Position numbers and translations under genes: made by a program. 47,197 nt of DNA. It comes from Bacteroidetes bacterium HGW-Bacteroidetes-8 (GTDB lineage Bacteria > Bacteroidota > Bacteroidia > Bacteroidales > UBA932). The DNA lies in assembly GCA_002840895.1 (NCBI GenBank), contig PHCZ01000018.1:1-47197 (forward strand). The letters run 5' to 3'. Under the pieces are notes generated by a model that was not told the origin of the DNA, did not search any database, and saw nothing but the letters and a program-made list of their open reading frames with translations. Of this stretch, positions 16,526-25,343 are shown in pieces; the first letter of the stretch is position 1, and every line of letters starts with the position of its first letter.

Positions 16526-17560
16526 ATGGAGAGCATAAGACTTACCCAATTCAGCCCGGGAGCGGGATGTGGATGCAAAATAGCACCTAATGATCTTGAG
16601 GAGATACTTAAAAACAGCCGTTCACAAAAAGTTTTCGAGAGACTTCTTGTGGGCAACGACAGCAAGGATGATGCTGCAGTTTTTGATATAGGCGATGGCC
16701 GTGCCATTGTTAGTACAACAGACTTTTTCACACCAATAGTTGACAATCCGTTTGATTTTGGAAGGGTGGCAGCTACCAATGCGATCTCAGACATATATGC
16801 AATGGGTGGCACCCCTCTTATGGCCATTGCTATTTTGGGGTGGCCTCTGGATAAGTTGCCGGCAGAGATTGCAGGTGAGGTGATTTCGGGGGCAAGAAGT
16901 GTATGCGATGCGGCAAATATTCCTCTTGCAGGGGGGCACAGCATTACCAGCGCAGATCCTATCTTTGGGCTGGCGGTGACAGGCCTGGTAGATGTCTCAA
17001 TGGTAAAAAAGAATAGCTCTGCTACAGAGGGTTGTCTGCTTTTTCTCACAAAGCCGTTAGGAATTGGGCTGGTAACAACTGCCGAGAAATTTGGAGTGGC
17101 TCAGGAGAGTGACAAAGCTATAGCTCTGGAGCTGATGACCACCCTTAACAGGCCGGGGATGAAGTTGGCCCGTATAGAGCAGGTCAAATCTTTGACCGAC
17201 ATTACAGGGTTCGGCCTTTTGGGTCACGCTCTGGAGATGGCGCAGGGTAGCGGGTTAAAGGCGGTAATCCATTACGATAAGGTGCCCAGAATTCCGGGGG
17301 TAGATAACTATATTAAACAGGAGTGCATTCCGGGGGGTACAAACCGCAACTTTGCAAGTTATGGGGCTAAAGTATCTCCACTTACAAATGTGCAGAGAGC
17401 TCTTTTGTGTGACCCTCAAACCAGCGGGGGGTTGCTCATTGCAATAGAGCCCGGCGGAGTCGATGCCCTTAAAGCTCTGGCATCTCAAGAACAATTTTCA
17501 ATAACCGAGATAGGGTTTCTCACAGCCACAAGCGGAGAGTTCTCTATTGAGGTAATATGA
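16526..17560 (+). CDS. selD: Selenide, water dikinase SelD
   Basis: SelD makes selenophosphate from selenide and ATP. The active-site segment is SPGAGCGCKIAP; both cysteines are encoded by TGT/TGC, so this is the Cys form, not the selenocysteine form. ATP-binding motifs are DDAAVF, TTDFFTPIVDNPFDFG, AATNAISDIYAMGG, GGHSITSADPIFGLAVTG and the C-terminal CDPQTSGGLL. 344 aa is normal. It completes the selU-yedF-selD cassette. No selA or selB is in the window, so here selenophosphate serves at least tRNA selenation. Confidence 0.97.
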   Translation: MESIRLTQFSPGAGCGCKIAPNDLEEILKNSRSQKVFERLLVGNDSKDDAAVFDIGDGRAIVSTTDFFTPIVDNPFDFGRVAATNAISDIYAMGGTPLMAIAILGWPLDKLPAEIAGEVISGARSVCDAANIPLAGGHSITSADPIFGLAVTGLVDVSMVKKNSSATEGCLLFLTKPLGIGLVTTAEKFGVAQESDKAIALELMTTLNRPGMKLARIEQVKSLTDITGFGLLGHALEMAQGSGLKAVIHYDKVPRIPGVDNYIKQECIPGGTNRNFASYGAKVSPLTNVQRALLCDPQTSGGLLIAIEPGGVDALKALASQEQFSITEIGFLTATSGEFSIEVI

Positions 17561-17596
17561 TTAGTTAACATTTAATACTAACCAAACATTTGAATA

Positions 17597-18766
17597 ATGA
17601 TGAAAAAAATCTTAATTCTCGCCCTAATTGCTGTTGTTAGCTTTTCGGCCTCGGCCCAGGGTGTTAAAACCGGAGCAGAGTCAATAGATGAGTACCTGCC
17701 TCTTTTAAAGGGGAAAAAGGTTGCCATCCTCACTAACCAGACAGGTATTATCGGCAAAAGTCACCTTGTAGACTCTCTTGTAAAGCTAAAGGTGAATATA
17801 GTTGCGATTCTCTCTCCCGAGCACGGGTTCCGTGGCGAGGCAGATGCAGGGGAGCACGTATCCAGCTCGGTTGACGAGAAAACAGGGATTCCGATAAAAT
17901 CTCTCTACGAAGGTAATACCGGCAAACCATCTGCAGATCTTATGAAGACAATAGATGTGCTTGTGTATGACCTGCAGGATGTGGGTGTGCGGTTCTACAC
18001 CTACCTAACCACAATGGCTCGTATGATGGAGGCTTGTGCAGAGAACAAGGTGAAGATGATTGTCCTGGACAGACCTAACCCTATCGGTTTCTATGTAGAT
18101 GGTCCAATCCTCGATATGAAATTCAAGTCGGGTGTGGGTTGGCTCCCTATCCCAACCGTTCACGGAATGACTCTTGGAGAGCTTGCTCTTATGATAAATG
18201 GGGAGAAGTGGCTTACCAATGGAATTCAGTGTAACGTTACCGTAATCAAATGCAAGAATTATACACACGCCACTCTCTATACCCTTCCTGTGAAACCCTC
18301 TCCCAACCTGCCGGATATGAGATCTATCTATCTTTACCCATCTACCTGCTACTTCGAAGCAACTCCGGTTAGCCTCGGCCGTGGCACAGATGTTCCTTTC
18401 CAGATTTACGGCCACCCCAATATGAAGGGTTACGACTTCAAATTCACTCCCCGCAGTATACCGGGCGCCAAGTTTCCGCCACAGCTTAACCGCGAATGTT
18501 ACGGTGTAGATTTAAGCAAGACCCCTTCTATAGAGGAGATTAACAAAGCAGGAATCAATCTGGAGTATGTAATAGATGCATACAACAACCTAAACCTGGA
18601 CGACCACTTCTTCCGTTCATTCTTCGAACTGCTCATTGGTCGCGACTATGTAAGGAAGATGATTAAAGATGGAAAATCTGCAGCAGAGATAAAAGCTATG
18701 TGGGCAGATGATGTTGCAAAATTCAAGATTCAACGCAAGCCATATCTTCTATATCCGGAGAATTAA
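17597..18766 (+). CDS. Exo-beta-N-acetylmuramidase NamZ-like protein (DUF1343)
   Basis: The N-terminal signal peptide (MKKILILALIAVVSFSASAQG; two adjacent Met codons, either could start) sends it to the periplasm. The mature protein has the family blocks VAILTNQTGI, LSPEHGFRGEADAG, YDLQDVGVRFYTYLTTM, VLDRPNPIG and VSLGRGTDVPFQIYG. NamZ enzymes release terminal N-acetylmuramic acid from peptidoglycan fragments during cell-wall recycling or scavenging; other members of DUF1343 are untested. 389 aa fits. Confidence 0.9.
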   Translation: MMKKILILALIAVVSFSASAQGVKTGAESIDEYLPLLKGKKVAILTNQTGIIGKSHLVDSLVKLKVNIVAILSPEHGFRGEADAGEHVSSSVDEKTGIPIKSLYEGNTGKPSADLMKTIDVLVYDLQDVGVRFYTYLTTMARMMEACAENKVKMIVLDRPNPIGFYVDGPILDMKFKSGVGWLPIPTVHGMTLGELALMINGEKWLTNGIQCNVTVIKCKNYTHATLYTLPVKPSPNLPDMRSIYLYPSTCYFEATPVSLGRGTDVPFQIYGHPNMKGYDFKFTPRSIPGAKFPPQLNRECYGVDLSKTPSIEEINKAGINLEYVIDAYNNLNLDDHFFRSFFELLIGRDYVRKMIKDGKSAAEIKAMWADDVAKFKIQRKPYLLYPEN

Positions 18767-18797
18767 CGTTGCTACAACTTAAGAATCCGCCAAGGGC

Positions 18798-19214
18798 TTA
18801 GAAGGTGATTTCGCGTGATTCGTCGTCAAGAACAGATATATGCACTTTGAGAGTATCATCGGGCAATATCTGTTCTATCTTTTCCGGCCACTCTATAATA
18901 CAGAGCTCTCCGCTGTAAACATACTCTTCAAACCCTATGTCAAAGGCCTCCGAAAGCTTGTCAATTCTATAGAAATCAAAATGATATACCGGCGACCCAT
19001 CTGCCTTCAGATACTCGTTAATAATTGAGAAGGTGGGGCTGTTCACTCCATCTACCACACCCAAAACCTTACATAAAGCCTTGGTAAAGGTGGTCTTTCC
19101 CGCCCCCATAGAGCCGTAAAGCGCAATGACCCTATGACTGCCCACCAACTCCAAAAAGTTGGCCGCCGCTCTATCTATCTCCCTTAAACTCCTAAAAACG
19201 ATTCTGTTTTGCAT
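18798..19214 (-). CDS. tsaE: tRNA threonylcarbamoyladenosine biosynthesis ATPase TsaE
   Basis: TsaE is the small ATPase that resets the TsaBD complex during t6A synthesis. Key motifs are the P-loop GSMGAGKTTF (about 35-44), NSPTFSIINEY, HFDFYRI, and the Walker B-like CIIEWPEKI. 138 aa is normal. It converges with the NamZ-like gene across a 31-base gap. TsaC, which acts earlier in the same pathway, is encoded 12 kb away. Confidence 0.95.
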   Translation of the reverse strand: MQNRIVFRSLREIDRAAANFLELVGSHRVIALYGSMGAGKTTFTKALCKVLGVVDGVNSPTFSIINEYLKADGSPVYHFDFYRIDKLSEAFDIGFEEYVYSGELCIIEWPEKIEQILPDDTLKVHISVLDDESREITF

Positions 19215-19283
19215 CCCTTTAAAAATTTTTGCCTACAAAAATTCTTTGCAAATATAGATAACTTTAGGCCCTAAGATATATTG

Positions 19284-19982
19284 TTAGGCGAGAATTGGGT
19301 AGTCTTTGTAAAACTTAAGCAGAGATATAGTTTCTGTCCGTAGTTTTGTTCGGGCGAATTTCTTCATTCCCCCATCCATCAACTCACCCAAGCCATTCAA
19401 CATACCCCTGTCACTCATACTTTCGAGTTGGTCAATGCATTTTTTGATATAACCCTCAAGCGACATTTCCGTACGGACTTCTATAATCTTTTTGTTTAAA
19501 GGTGTCTGCTTTTGCAAAAAGAACCAGATATCAAAGATATCTCTGTTCGTTACCTCTCTTCGGTCAAGCAAAGCACACAGTTTGTGAGCGAACATATCAG
19601 GGGCAACCATTACCTTCATATGTATCCCCAGCAAATTTTTCAGTTCGTAATGGTTATCCCACTGTCGGTTTGAGATTTCAACTTTTAATTTCCGTTCACC
19701 CACTCCGTAATCCAAAACCATAATCGGTCCGTTAAACTTCATTGCCTCATCGAATATTTTACCATATCTCAACAGTATCTTTCGTACCTTTTCATATACC
19801 TCTTTTTCTTTTGTCACATCGAGCAAATTGAAATCCAGATCAACCGAGAACCGGGGCAAATCATAAAAGAACATCAATGCTGTCCCACCTTTAAAACCTA
19901 GGGAGTTTGCCAACTCAATATCGGAATAGATATCTTTAAGTATCTGCACCAGAAAAAACTTATGCTTGTTGATACTAACCAT
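19284..19982 (-). CDS. AbiEii/AbiGii-type nucleotidyltransferase (toxin of an AbiE pair)
   Basis: The nucleotidyltransferase motifs are GFKGGTALMFFY, RFSVDLDFNLL (metal-binding Asp pair), RKLKVEIS and DIFDIWFFLQ. In type IV AbiE systems the AbiEii nucleotidyltransferase stops growth upon phage attack and is held in check by AbiEi; related enzymes modify tRNA acceptor ends. 232 aa is on the short side. The start overlaps the AbiEi-like stop by 8 bases (19975-19982), as expected for co-translated pairs. Lower G+C than the flanking genes suggests acquisition. Activity against phage is inference. Confidence 0.88.
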   Translation of the reverse strand: MVSINKHKFFLVQILKDIYSDIELANSLGFKGGTALMFFYDLPRFSVDLDFNLLDVTKEKEVYEKVRKILLRYGKIFDEAMKFNGPIMVLDYGVGERKLKVEISNRQWDNHYELKNLLGIHMKVMVAPDMFAHKLCALLDRREVTNRDIFDIWFFLQKQTPLNKKIIEVRTEMSLEGYIKKCIDQLESMSDRGMLNGLGELMDGGMKKFARTKLRTETISLLKFYKDYPILA

Positions 19983-20553
19983 TTGAAAGCAGTTTTTTTA
20001 CCCTTACCGAAAGTTTTTTAGAGTTATAGGCCGGCAAAAGATTGTTTATTAAATTCTTATTCAGAGGATTGAGATTATCGAAATGGTATGATGAATTTAA
20101 ATAGAGAGTGTCCAAAAAGGCGCGTTCGGGTGTGGCGATATTTACATTGCCCGTTTGAATAATACCTTGCGTGACAATCAATGTTTCACTCTTTATTTTT
20201 CGATATATGTAGATTCTCCCTTCAATATCTACACTCCGGCTCAAATAGCTCACAGCGGTTATGCGGTCATCATACTGAAAAACAATACCAGCCTTTAGAA
20301 GTACGTATTCAAGCGATATATAAGAGGGAGTATAAAGCGTGCAGGCCAACTCTTCGGGATTATATTCGTGTTTAACATAAAGGCCCTTTCGCGGACGGAA
20401 CAACTTTCCCTTGTGAACGTAGTAATTCAACCGTTCGTTTAGTTTCTTAAAATTACTCTCCCCTATAAGCATAGCGATATCGACAAGTGTGAAAACACTC
20501 CGTTTATCACTATAAACCGATAAGATTATATCTCTATTTGGTGAACTACTCAT
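19975..20553 (-). CDS. AbiEi-like antitoxin/transcriptional regulator
   Basis: The N-terminal about 70 residues form a winged-helix-like segment (FTLVDIAMLIGE, LNERLNYYVHKGKLFRPRKG). The body has SYISLEYVLLKAGIVFQY, a common block of these regulators, and ATPERAFLDTLYL. AbiEi proteins repress their own operon by binding inverted repeats and neutralise the toxin without direct contact. 192 aa fits the compact Bacteroidetes form. It is transcribed first, upstream of the toxin gene. Confidence 0.85.
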   Translation of the reverse strand: MSSSPNRDIILSVYSDKRSVFTLVDIAMLIGESNFKKLNERLNYYVHKGKLFRPRKGLYVKHEYNPEELACTLYTPSYISLEYVLLKAGIVFQYDDRITAVSYLSRSVDIEGRIYIYRKIKSETLIVTQGIIQTGNVNIATPERAFLDTLYLNSSYHFDNLNPLNKNLINNLLPAYNSKKLSVRVKKLLSNG

Positions 20554-20586
20554 TGGATTAATTATAATGTTTAGTTCACAAATATA
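20541..20586 (-). promoter_or_regulatory. AbiE promoter with inverted-repeat operator candidate
   Basis: On the minus strand a -7 box TATATTTG lies at 20586-20579. An 8-bp inverted repeat, GTGAACTA (20541-20548) and TAGTTCAC (20572-20579), overlaps the end of this box and reaches into the first codons of the abiEi-like gene. AbiEi proteins bind inverted repeats in their own promoter, so this is a plausible operator. Confidence 0.55.
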
Positions 20587-20618
20587 AAAAATAATTCTAA
20601 ATATTTTTCAATAAATTT

Positions 20619-22154
20619 TCAACTCCCCCTATACTGAATCGCTTCGGCGAGATGGGCGGTGGAGATGTGTTGGGAGTGGTCGAGGTCGGCGATGGTTCTT
20701 GCTACTTTAAGAATCTTACCGTAGCCGCGGGCAGATAGGTTTAGTCTGGAGATGGCGGTGGCGAGCAGCCGACTTTCGCCGGAACCAAGGGGGCAGTGCT
20801 TTTTGATTTCGGCAGGTGTCAGACCGGAGTTTGTGCAGGAGCGACCGTCAAAACGCCTCTTCTGGAGCTCCCGGGCCGCGATTACCCTCTCCTTTATAAC
20901 GGAGGTGCTCTCTGCCAAAGAATTGCTTAGCAGACGTTCGCCGGGCACAGCGTTGACCTCGAGGCGCATCTCTATTCGGTCAAGTAATGGCCCGGATACC
21001 TTTGCAATATAGCGACTTACCATATGCGGAGAACAGGTACACCTCCCGGCAGAATCGCCATAGTAGCCGCACGGGCAGGGGTTCATCGAGGCGAGAAGTT
21101 GAAAATTGCAGGGGTAGGTCACTTTGTAGTTTGCCCGGGAGAGTGATATGACTCTCTCTTCGAGCGGCTGTCTTAGAAGCTCCAGAAGATGTCTGCTGAA
21201 TTCAGGGAGCTCATCCATAAACAAAACTCCGTTATGTGCAAGGGAGATCTCGCCCGGAAAGGCTTTGGTCCCGCCTCCCGTTATTGCAATTGCAGATGAG
21301 GAGTGGTGAGGAGCTCTAAAAGGGCGCTCCCGGATGAGCCCCTTAAAGGAGTGGCCTCTGCCTGCAACCGAGTAGATCATACTTGTCTCTATGGATTCAT
21401 CCCGTCCAAGTGGAGGAAGGATGCCGGCAAAGGCTTTGGCCATAAGGCTCTTGCCAGAACCCGGAGTTCCACACATAAGCAGGTTGTGCCCTCCGGCCGC
21501 AGCTATCTCCAGCCCTCTCTTTACGTGCTCCTGCCCTTTTATCTCAGAAAAGTCTGGAGCAAAGCTACTCTGCAACACGGGGCTGCTCACATCTGCACCC
21601 TCAAAGCAGGCGGTGTCGGAAAGGGGTTTAACCGGAGATATCACCCCGTCGTCAAGCAGAATCGAGATTACATCTGCAAGATTATGAGCGGCATAAATGA
21701 CAATTCCGTCAATCTCTGATGCCTCCATTGCAGATTCTACCGGGAAAATACATCCCCGGAAAGACTCCTCTCTCGCGTGAACTGCTATGGGAAGGGCTCC
21801 GGGAACAGCCCTTAAAGAGCCGTCCAGAGCAAGCTCTCCCATAATTATATAACTGCTTAAAGAGTTGAATATGTATTGCTCAGATGCAGCCAGAATACCT
21901 ACCGCAATAGCAAGGTCAAAAGAGGAGCCCTCCTTGCGCAAATCTGCAGGAGCCATATTTACAATAATCTTTTTGCCCGGGATTCTGGCTCCGATGGTCA
22001 TTAGGGCAGTAGAGATTCTCTGTTGACTCTCCCTCACTGCGCTATCCGGCAAGCCTACCAGAAAAAAGCTGATCCCTTGAGAAACATCCACTTCAATGGT
22101 CACTGTAATCGCCTCAATACCAATACAAGAAGCACAATATGTTCTGCTCAGCAT
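20619..22154 (-). CDS. YifB/ComM-family Mg-chelatase-like AAA+ ATPase
   Basis: The N-terminal ChlI domain (about 20-140) has GLPDSAVRESQQRISTAL and NMAPADLRKEGSSFDLA. The central AAA+ module shows Walker A GTPGSGKSLMAK, APHHSSS, and Walker B VLFMDELPEF. A cysteine cluster NPCPCGYYGDSAGRCTCS precedes the C-terminal RTIADLDHSQHISTAHL. The relative ComM is a hexameric helicase that promotes branch migration in natural transformation; whether this protein does the same is inference. 511 aa is normal. It has a clear promoter. Confidence 0.93.
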   Translation of the reverse strand: MLSRTYCASCIGIEAITVTIEVDVSQGISFFLVGLPDSAVRESQQRISTALMTIGARIPGKKIIVNMAPADLRKEGSSFDLAIAVGILAASEQYIFNSLSSYIIMGELALDGSLRAVPGALPIAVHAREESFRGCIFPVESAMEASEIDGIVIYAAHNLADVISILLDDGVISPVKPLSDTACFEGADVSSPVLQSSFAPDFSEIKGQEHVKRGLEIAAAGGHNLLMCGTPGSGKSLMAKAFAGILPPLGRDESIETSMIYSVAGRGHSFKGLIRERPFRAPHHSSSAIAITGGGTKAFPGEISLAHNGVLFMDELPEFSRHLLELLRQPLEERVISLSRANYKVTYPCNFQLLASMNPCPCGYYGDSAGRCTCSPHMVSRYIAKVSGPLLDRIEMRLEVNAVPGERLLSNSLAESTSVIKERVIAARELQKRRFDGRSCTNSGLTPAEIKKHCPLGSGESRLLATAISRLNLSARGYGKILKVARTIADLDHSQHISTAHLAEAIQYRGS

Positions 22155-22165
22155 ATCTTTTTACA

Positions 22166-22195
22166 CAAAACTAACTCTTAAATAGTGAAGCCAAA
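22166..22195 (-). promoter_or_regulatory. Bacteroidetes-type promoter of yifB
   Basis: On the minus strand TTTG (22195-22192), 18 bases, TAGTTTTG (22173-22166), followed 11 bases later by the ATG at 22154. The rest of the gap to 22356 is AT-rich with nothing recognised. Confidence 0.7.
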
Positions 22196-22356
22196 CAGAA
22201 GCAACTACGATTTATCTGAATCTGAATTTAATTTATATATTTTTAAAATTTCATCATAAAATTTTAACTTAACCATCAAACACTAAAGTTTTAACATTCC
22301 TTGATAACCGGGTAATGCTTTACCATTAAATGATTAACAACAATTATATATTTCCC

Positions 22357-23574
22357 TTATAGTTTTTTTAGTTTTACCTTTATCAATACGTGATTATCTG
22401 ACTCTTTGAGCTTGTCTGACAGAGCTTTATACTTTTGAGACACATTATTTTTATTTGCAAAAGATTTAAACTCGAAGGCAGATATAATAGAGATCATATA
22501 ATTATCGGCACTAACGTATTTTGGCCAGAATGCCGGCCCTCCTTCAAAATCTTCATTAAAACCAAGTTGGTATGGTATGGGTTGATCTAAAAAGGTGAAT
22601 TTGCCTGTTTTCTTATTAAAAAAAGAGCACGAATGGTTGTAATTAAATTCTTTACCCATTACATCTAATAAAATGGTTGGGTTTTTTAATAGAGTACCAA
22701 CGTGCATCTTTAAAAATAGATAATCATCACTTTCAAAAGCATCTAATCTTTGCCATAAATATGGAGAATCTGGCGTAAGTGGTGTTTTTGTGTTTTTAGC
22801 ACCATATTTCCCATAGTTTAATATGAAAGCGGTATCAATTGACAAATCTTTGTTTATACTCAATATGTATTTATTATGACCATTAATTATTCTGAATTTA
22901 TCCCCATATCTAAATATCCTCTGATCAGTAGAAGGAGGTCGTCGATAGGTAATTGTTTTCACAAACTCCTGCTCTTCTTTAGGGTATTCAATTTTCATAA
23001 TAATGTTAAATGTTGTATCAGTAACAAATGCTGAATATCTAGAATTATAATCGAGAATAGAGGTAATTAGAAGATAATTACCAAAAACTCTGAAAAAACC
23101 GTATCTTACAGAATCTCCCATTGAATACTCCGGGAGATTTATCTTTCGTACAAAGTTTCCATTATATTTATATTCAATAATTTTACTACTCCCACTTATA
23201 TAAATATTTCCGGTAACATGGTCTATGTTACTGTTTAAATATCGACCGTACTCTTCCGGCCCCCTTCCTTCCTTATGGATTGTATTAATAAATTCTCCTT
23301 TTTTATTAAAAACTCTCACACCATCATTTAGCACAGGAATGTAAATAAGTTCTTGCTCACGAAAAATTCTACCTCCATGTATTATACCTATTAACGACTC
23401 TTTGATAGTTTCAAGTGGGATATACTCTATTGAGTCTGCTATTTCTGAAAGATTAACAGTCCGGCTATTGTTAACAGCTCCTGCTACATCAATAAACCTT
23501 AAATCATTTAATCCTTGTTTATTGGTGTTGCAAGCTGTTAGTAAAATTGCAAAAATGTAAATAGCTCTTTTCAT
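22357..23574 (-). CDS. 6-bladed beta-propeller lipoprotein, copy 1
   Basis: I chose the ATG at 23574, giving MKRAIYIFAILLTACNTNKQ: a lipoprotein signal with the acylated Cys in LLTAC. The open frame extends to 23643 but that part lacks signal character. The mature protein has repeated propeller-like segments, with VNLSEIADSIEYIPLET, KEGRGPEEYGRY, and the ending EGGPAFWPKYVSADNYM. Similar Bacteroidetes lipoproteins are widespread and of unknown role. It is a close paralogue of the next gene upstream. 405 aa, AT-rich. Confidence 0.85.
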   Translation of the reverse strand: MKRAIYIFAILLTACNTNKQGLNDLRFIDVAGAVNNSRTVNLSEIADSIEYIPLETIKESLIGIIHGGRIFREQELIYIPVLNDGVRVFNKKGEFINTIHKEGRGPEEYGRYLNSNIDHVTGNIYISGSSKIIEYKYNGNFVRKINLPEYSMGDSVRYGFFRVFGNYLLITSILDYNSRYSAFVTDTTFNIIMKIEYPKEEQEFVKTITYRRPPSTDQRIFRYGDKFRIINGHNKYILSINKDLSIDTAFILNYGKYGAKNTKTPLTPDSPYLWQRLDAFESDDYLFLKMHVGTLLKNPTILLDVMGKEFNYNHSCSFFNKKTGKFTFLDQPIPYQLGFNEDFEGGPAFWPKYVSADNYMISIISAFEFKSFANKNNVSQKYKALSDKLKESDNHVLIKVKLKKL

Positions 23575-23721
23575 AATTATTTTGTTAATGATATGTTGTT
23601 CTCTATGATACTGCCCATCTTTCAACCACTGGGAATTAAACAACCCGGAAAATATTCAAATACCGCTCGGGTACTTAGCACCCTAAAATTATGATAATTA
23701 ATTAGTTTGTGCAAGTCAATT

Positions 23722-24951
23722 TTATTGAGTTTTCAGTTTCACCAGCACAACTACCGGGTTGTCATTTTCGGCCAACCTTTCGGCTATCTTTTTAAATTTG
23801 TCAGATACTTTATGGGTTTGGGCGTGTTGGATAAATTTATAAGCGTCAATTATAGTCACCATATAATCATCTTCACTTATATATTCCGGCCATATTGCCG
23901 GACCACCCTCAAAATCATCAACAAAACCAAACTGATTAATCTCCGGTTGATCTACATATTGAAATTGCCCGGTTTTTTTGTTGAAGAGAGAAGCTGTTAT
24001 AGGTAATAACACCTTTTTCTCATTTTTTTCTCTTTCATATCTTAATATTATCTTTGGTTTATGGGGTAAAGAGCCCATAAAAAATTCCATAAAGAGGTAG
24101 TTTGAGCTTTCATATACACGTCTATATCGCCGGATAAATGGTAGATTATTATAATTGCGAACATTCAAATTAATATTTTTATAGTGATACTCCCCATAAT
24201 TTAAGATAAAGGATGTATCAACTCCTTTGGAATTACTAGCGGAAAGAATGTTTTCACCATAGCCGTTAAATATTCTAACACTATCTCTGAATTTATAGAA
24301 ATATGGATCAAGAAAATATATTTGTTTCGAACTGTTCAAACGAGTACTAAGATCTTTATCAGAAAAGTTTATGAAGTAAAGAACATTAAACAGACTATCT
24401 GTTACACAGGATGTATATTTGGATTTATAGTTACTAAATGTAATTAAATTCAAATTCTCTTCAATTTTGAAATACCTATTTGGATCAAATATTGAAATTT
24501 CTTCTTTTTGGTATAATAAAATTCTTTTAATAAAATCACCTTCGCTGTTGTATTCTGATAACTTTCTGTGTGAGTAAATAAACAAATTGCTAGTTAAAGG
24601 ATCAATATAAAAATCAGAAAGGAACTCATACTCTTGTGGGCCTCTGCCTTTTTTGTTGAAAATTTTTATAAAAGAGCCATCTTGGTTAAATATTTTTATT
24701 TCAGTCATAAACTGTCTAATATATAACTTCCCGTTTACAAAACTTAGGTTTGTCAATGGAGGTGCAAGTAATGATTCATCATTTGTTTCTAAGGGAATGT
24801 AGTCTATACTCTCTGCAATTTCTGAAAGATTAACTACACTGGGTTTCCCAACATTACCTGCTAAATCAATTACCCTTAAATCCTTCGTTTTTTCTTCTTG
24901 TATACAAGAGAATAACGTAATCGTTATTAGAATAATTATAAGTTTCTTCAT
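23722..24951 (-). CDS. 6-bladed beta-propeller lipoprotein, copy 2
   Basis: The ATG at 24951 gives MKKLIIILITITLFSC, a lipoprotein signal with the lipobox LFSC. The matching blocks VNLSEIAESIDYIPLET, KKGRGPQEYEF and EGGPAIWPEYISEDDYM align with copy 1, and the C-termini are also collinear. The two genes are thus a tandem duplication, now clearly diverged. The gap between them is 147 bases. 409 aa. No SusC/SusD or sensor gene lies next to them, so a ligand cannot be proposed. Confidence 0.85.
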   Translation of the reverse strand: MKKLIIILITITLFSCIQEEKTKDLRVIDLAGNVGKPSVVNLSEIAESIDYIPLETNDESLLAPPLTNLSFVNGKLYIRQFMTEIKIFNQDGSFIKIFNKKGRGPQEYEFLSDFYIDPLTSNLFIYSHRKLSEYNSEGDFIKRILLYQKEEISIFDPNRYFKIEENLNLITFSNYKSKYTSCVTDSLFNVLYFINFSDKDLSTRLNSSKQIYFLDPYFYKFRDSVRIFNGYGENILSASNSKGVDTSFILNYGEYHYKNINLNVRNYNNLPFIRRYRRVYESSNYLFMEFFMGSLPHKPKIILRYEREKNEKKVLLPITASLFNKKTGQFQYVDQPEINQFGFVDDFEGGPAIWPEYISEDDYMVTIIDAYKFIQHAQTHKVSDKFKKIAERLAENDNPVVVLVKLKTQ

Positions 24952-25256
24952 TTCATTATTTTTTATTGGACTTGCTAAAAAAGCTACATCTGCTATTGAT
25001 TTTCTCATACAAATTCTATTAATAATAATTGGATAAGATATTAACCGAATATCTATCTAATAAATCTCCTCGAATATATTTATTATAATGCTCCTAACCA
25101 AATAATTATATCACTTTTTCCAAAAATATTTTACAAGTTAGCTCAAAACCCGCATAGACACATCTTCACCCGCAGGCACGTTTTCCTATACCTTTATTTC
25201 CGCAATGGCTAGGTGGGAAATTGTATTGTAATATTTAAATGTTTTGCACTATCGTA

Positions 25257-25321
25257 AATTTGTCAATTCATTGACGATTTTAGCGTGAATTTTGTCAATG
25301 TGTAGTTTAATGTTACATTTG
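25257..25321 (+). promoter_or_regulatory. Promoter of the AAA/DUF4143 gene with GTCAAT repeats
   Basis: TTTG (25291-25294), 19 bases, TACATTTG (25314-25321) is a full Bacteroidetes promoter. Upstream, GTCAAT-TC-ATTGAC (25262-25275) is a 6-bp inverted repeat, and the half site TTTGTCAAT recurs at 25291-25299 across the -33 element, suggesting an operator. The rest of the gap from 24952 is AT-rich and empty. Confidence 0.7.
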
Positions 25322-25343
25322 CATAGAGAATTTTATAGTGTAG

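Noticed and set aside
16550-16580. Selenocysteine codon in selD
   Set aside because: The active-site codons are TGT and TGC, both cysteine; no in-frame TGA.
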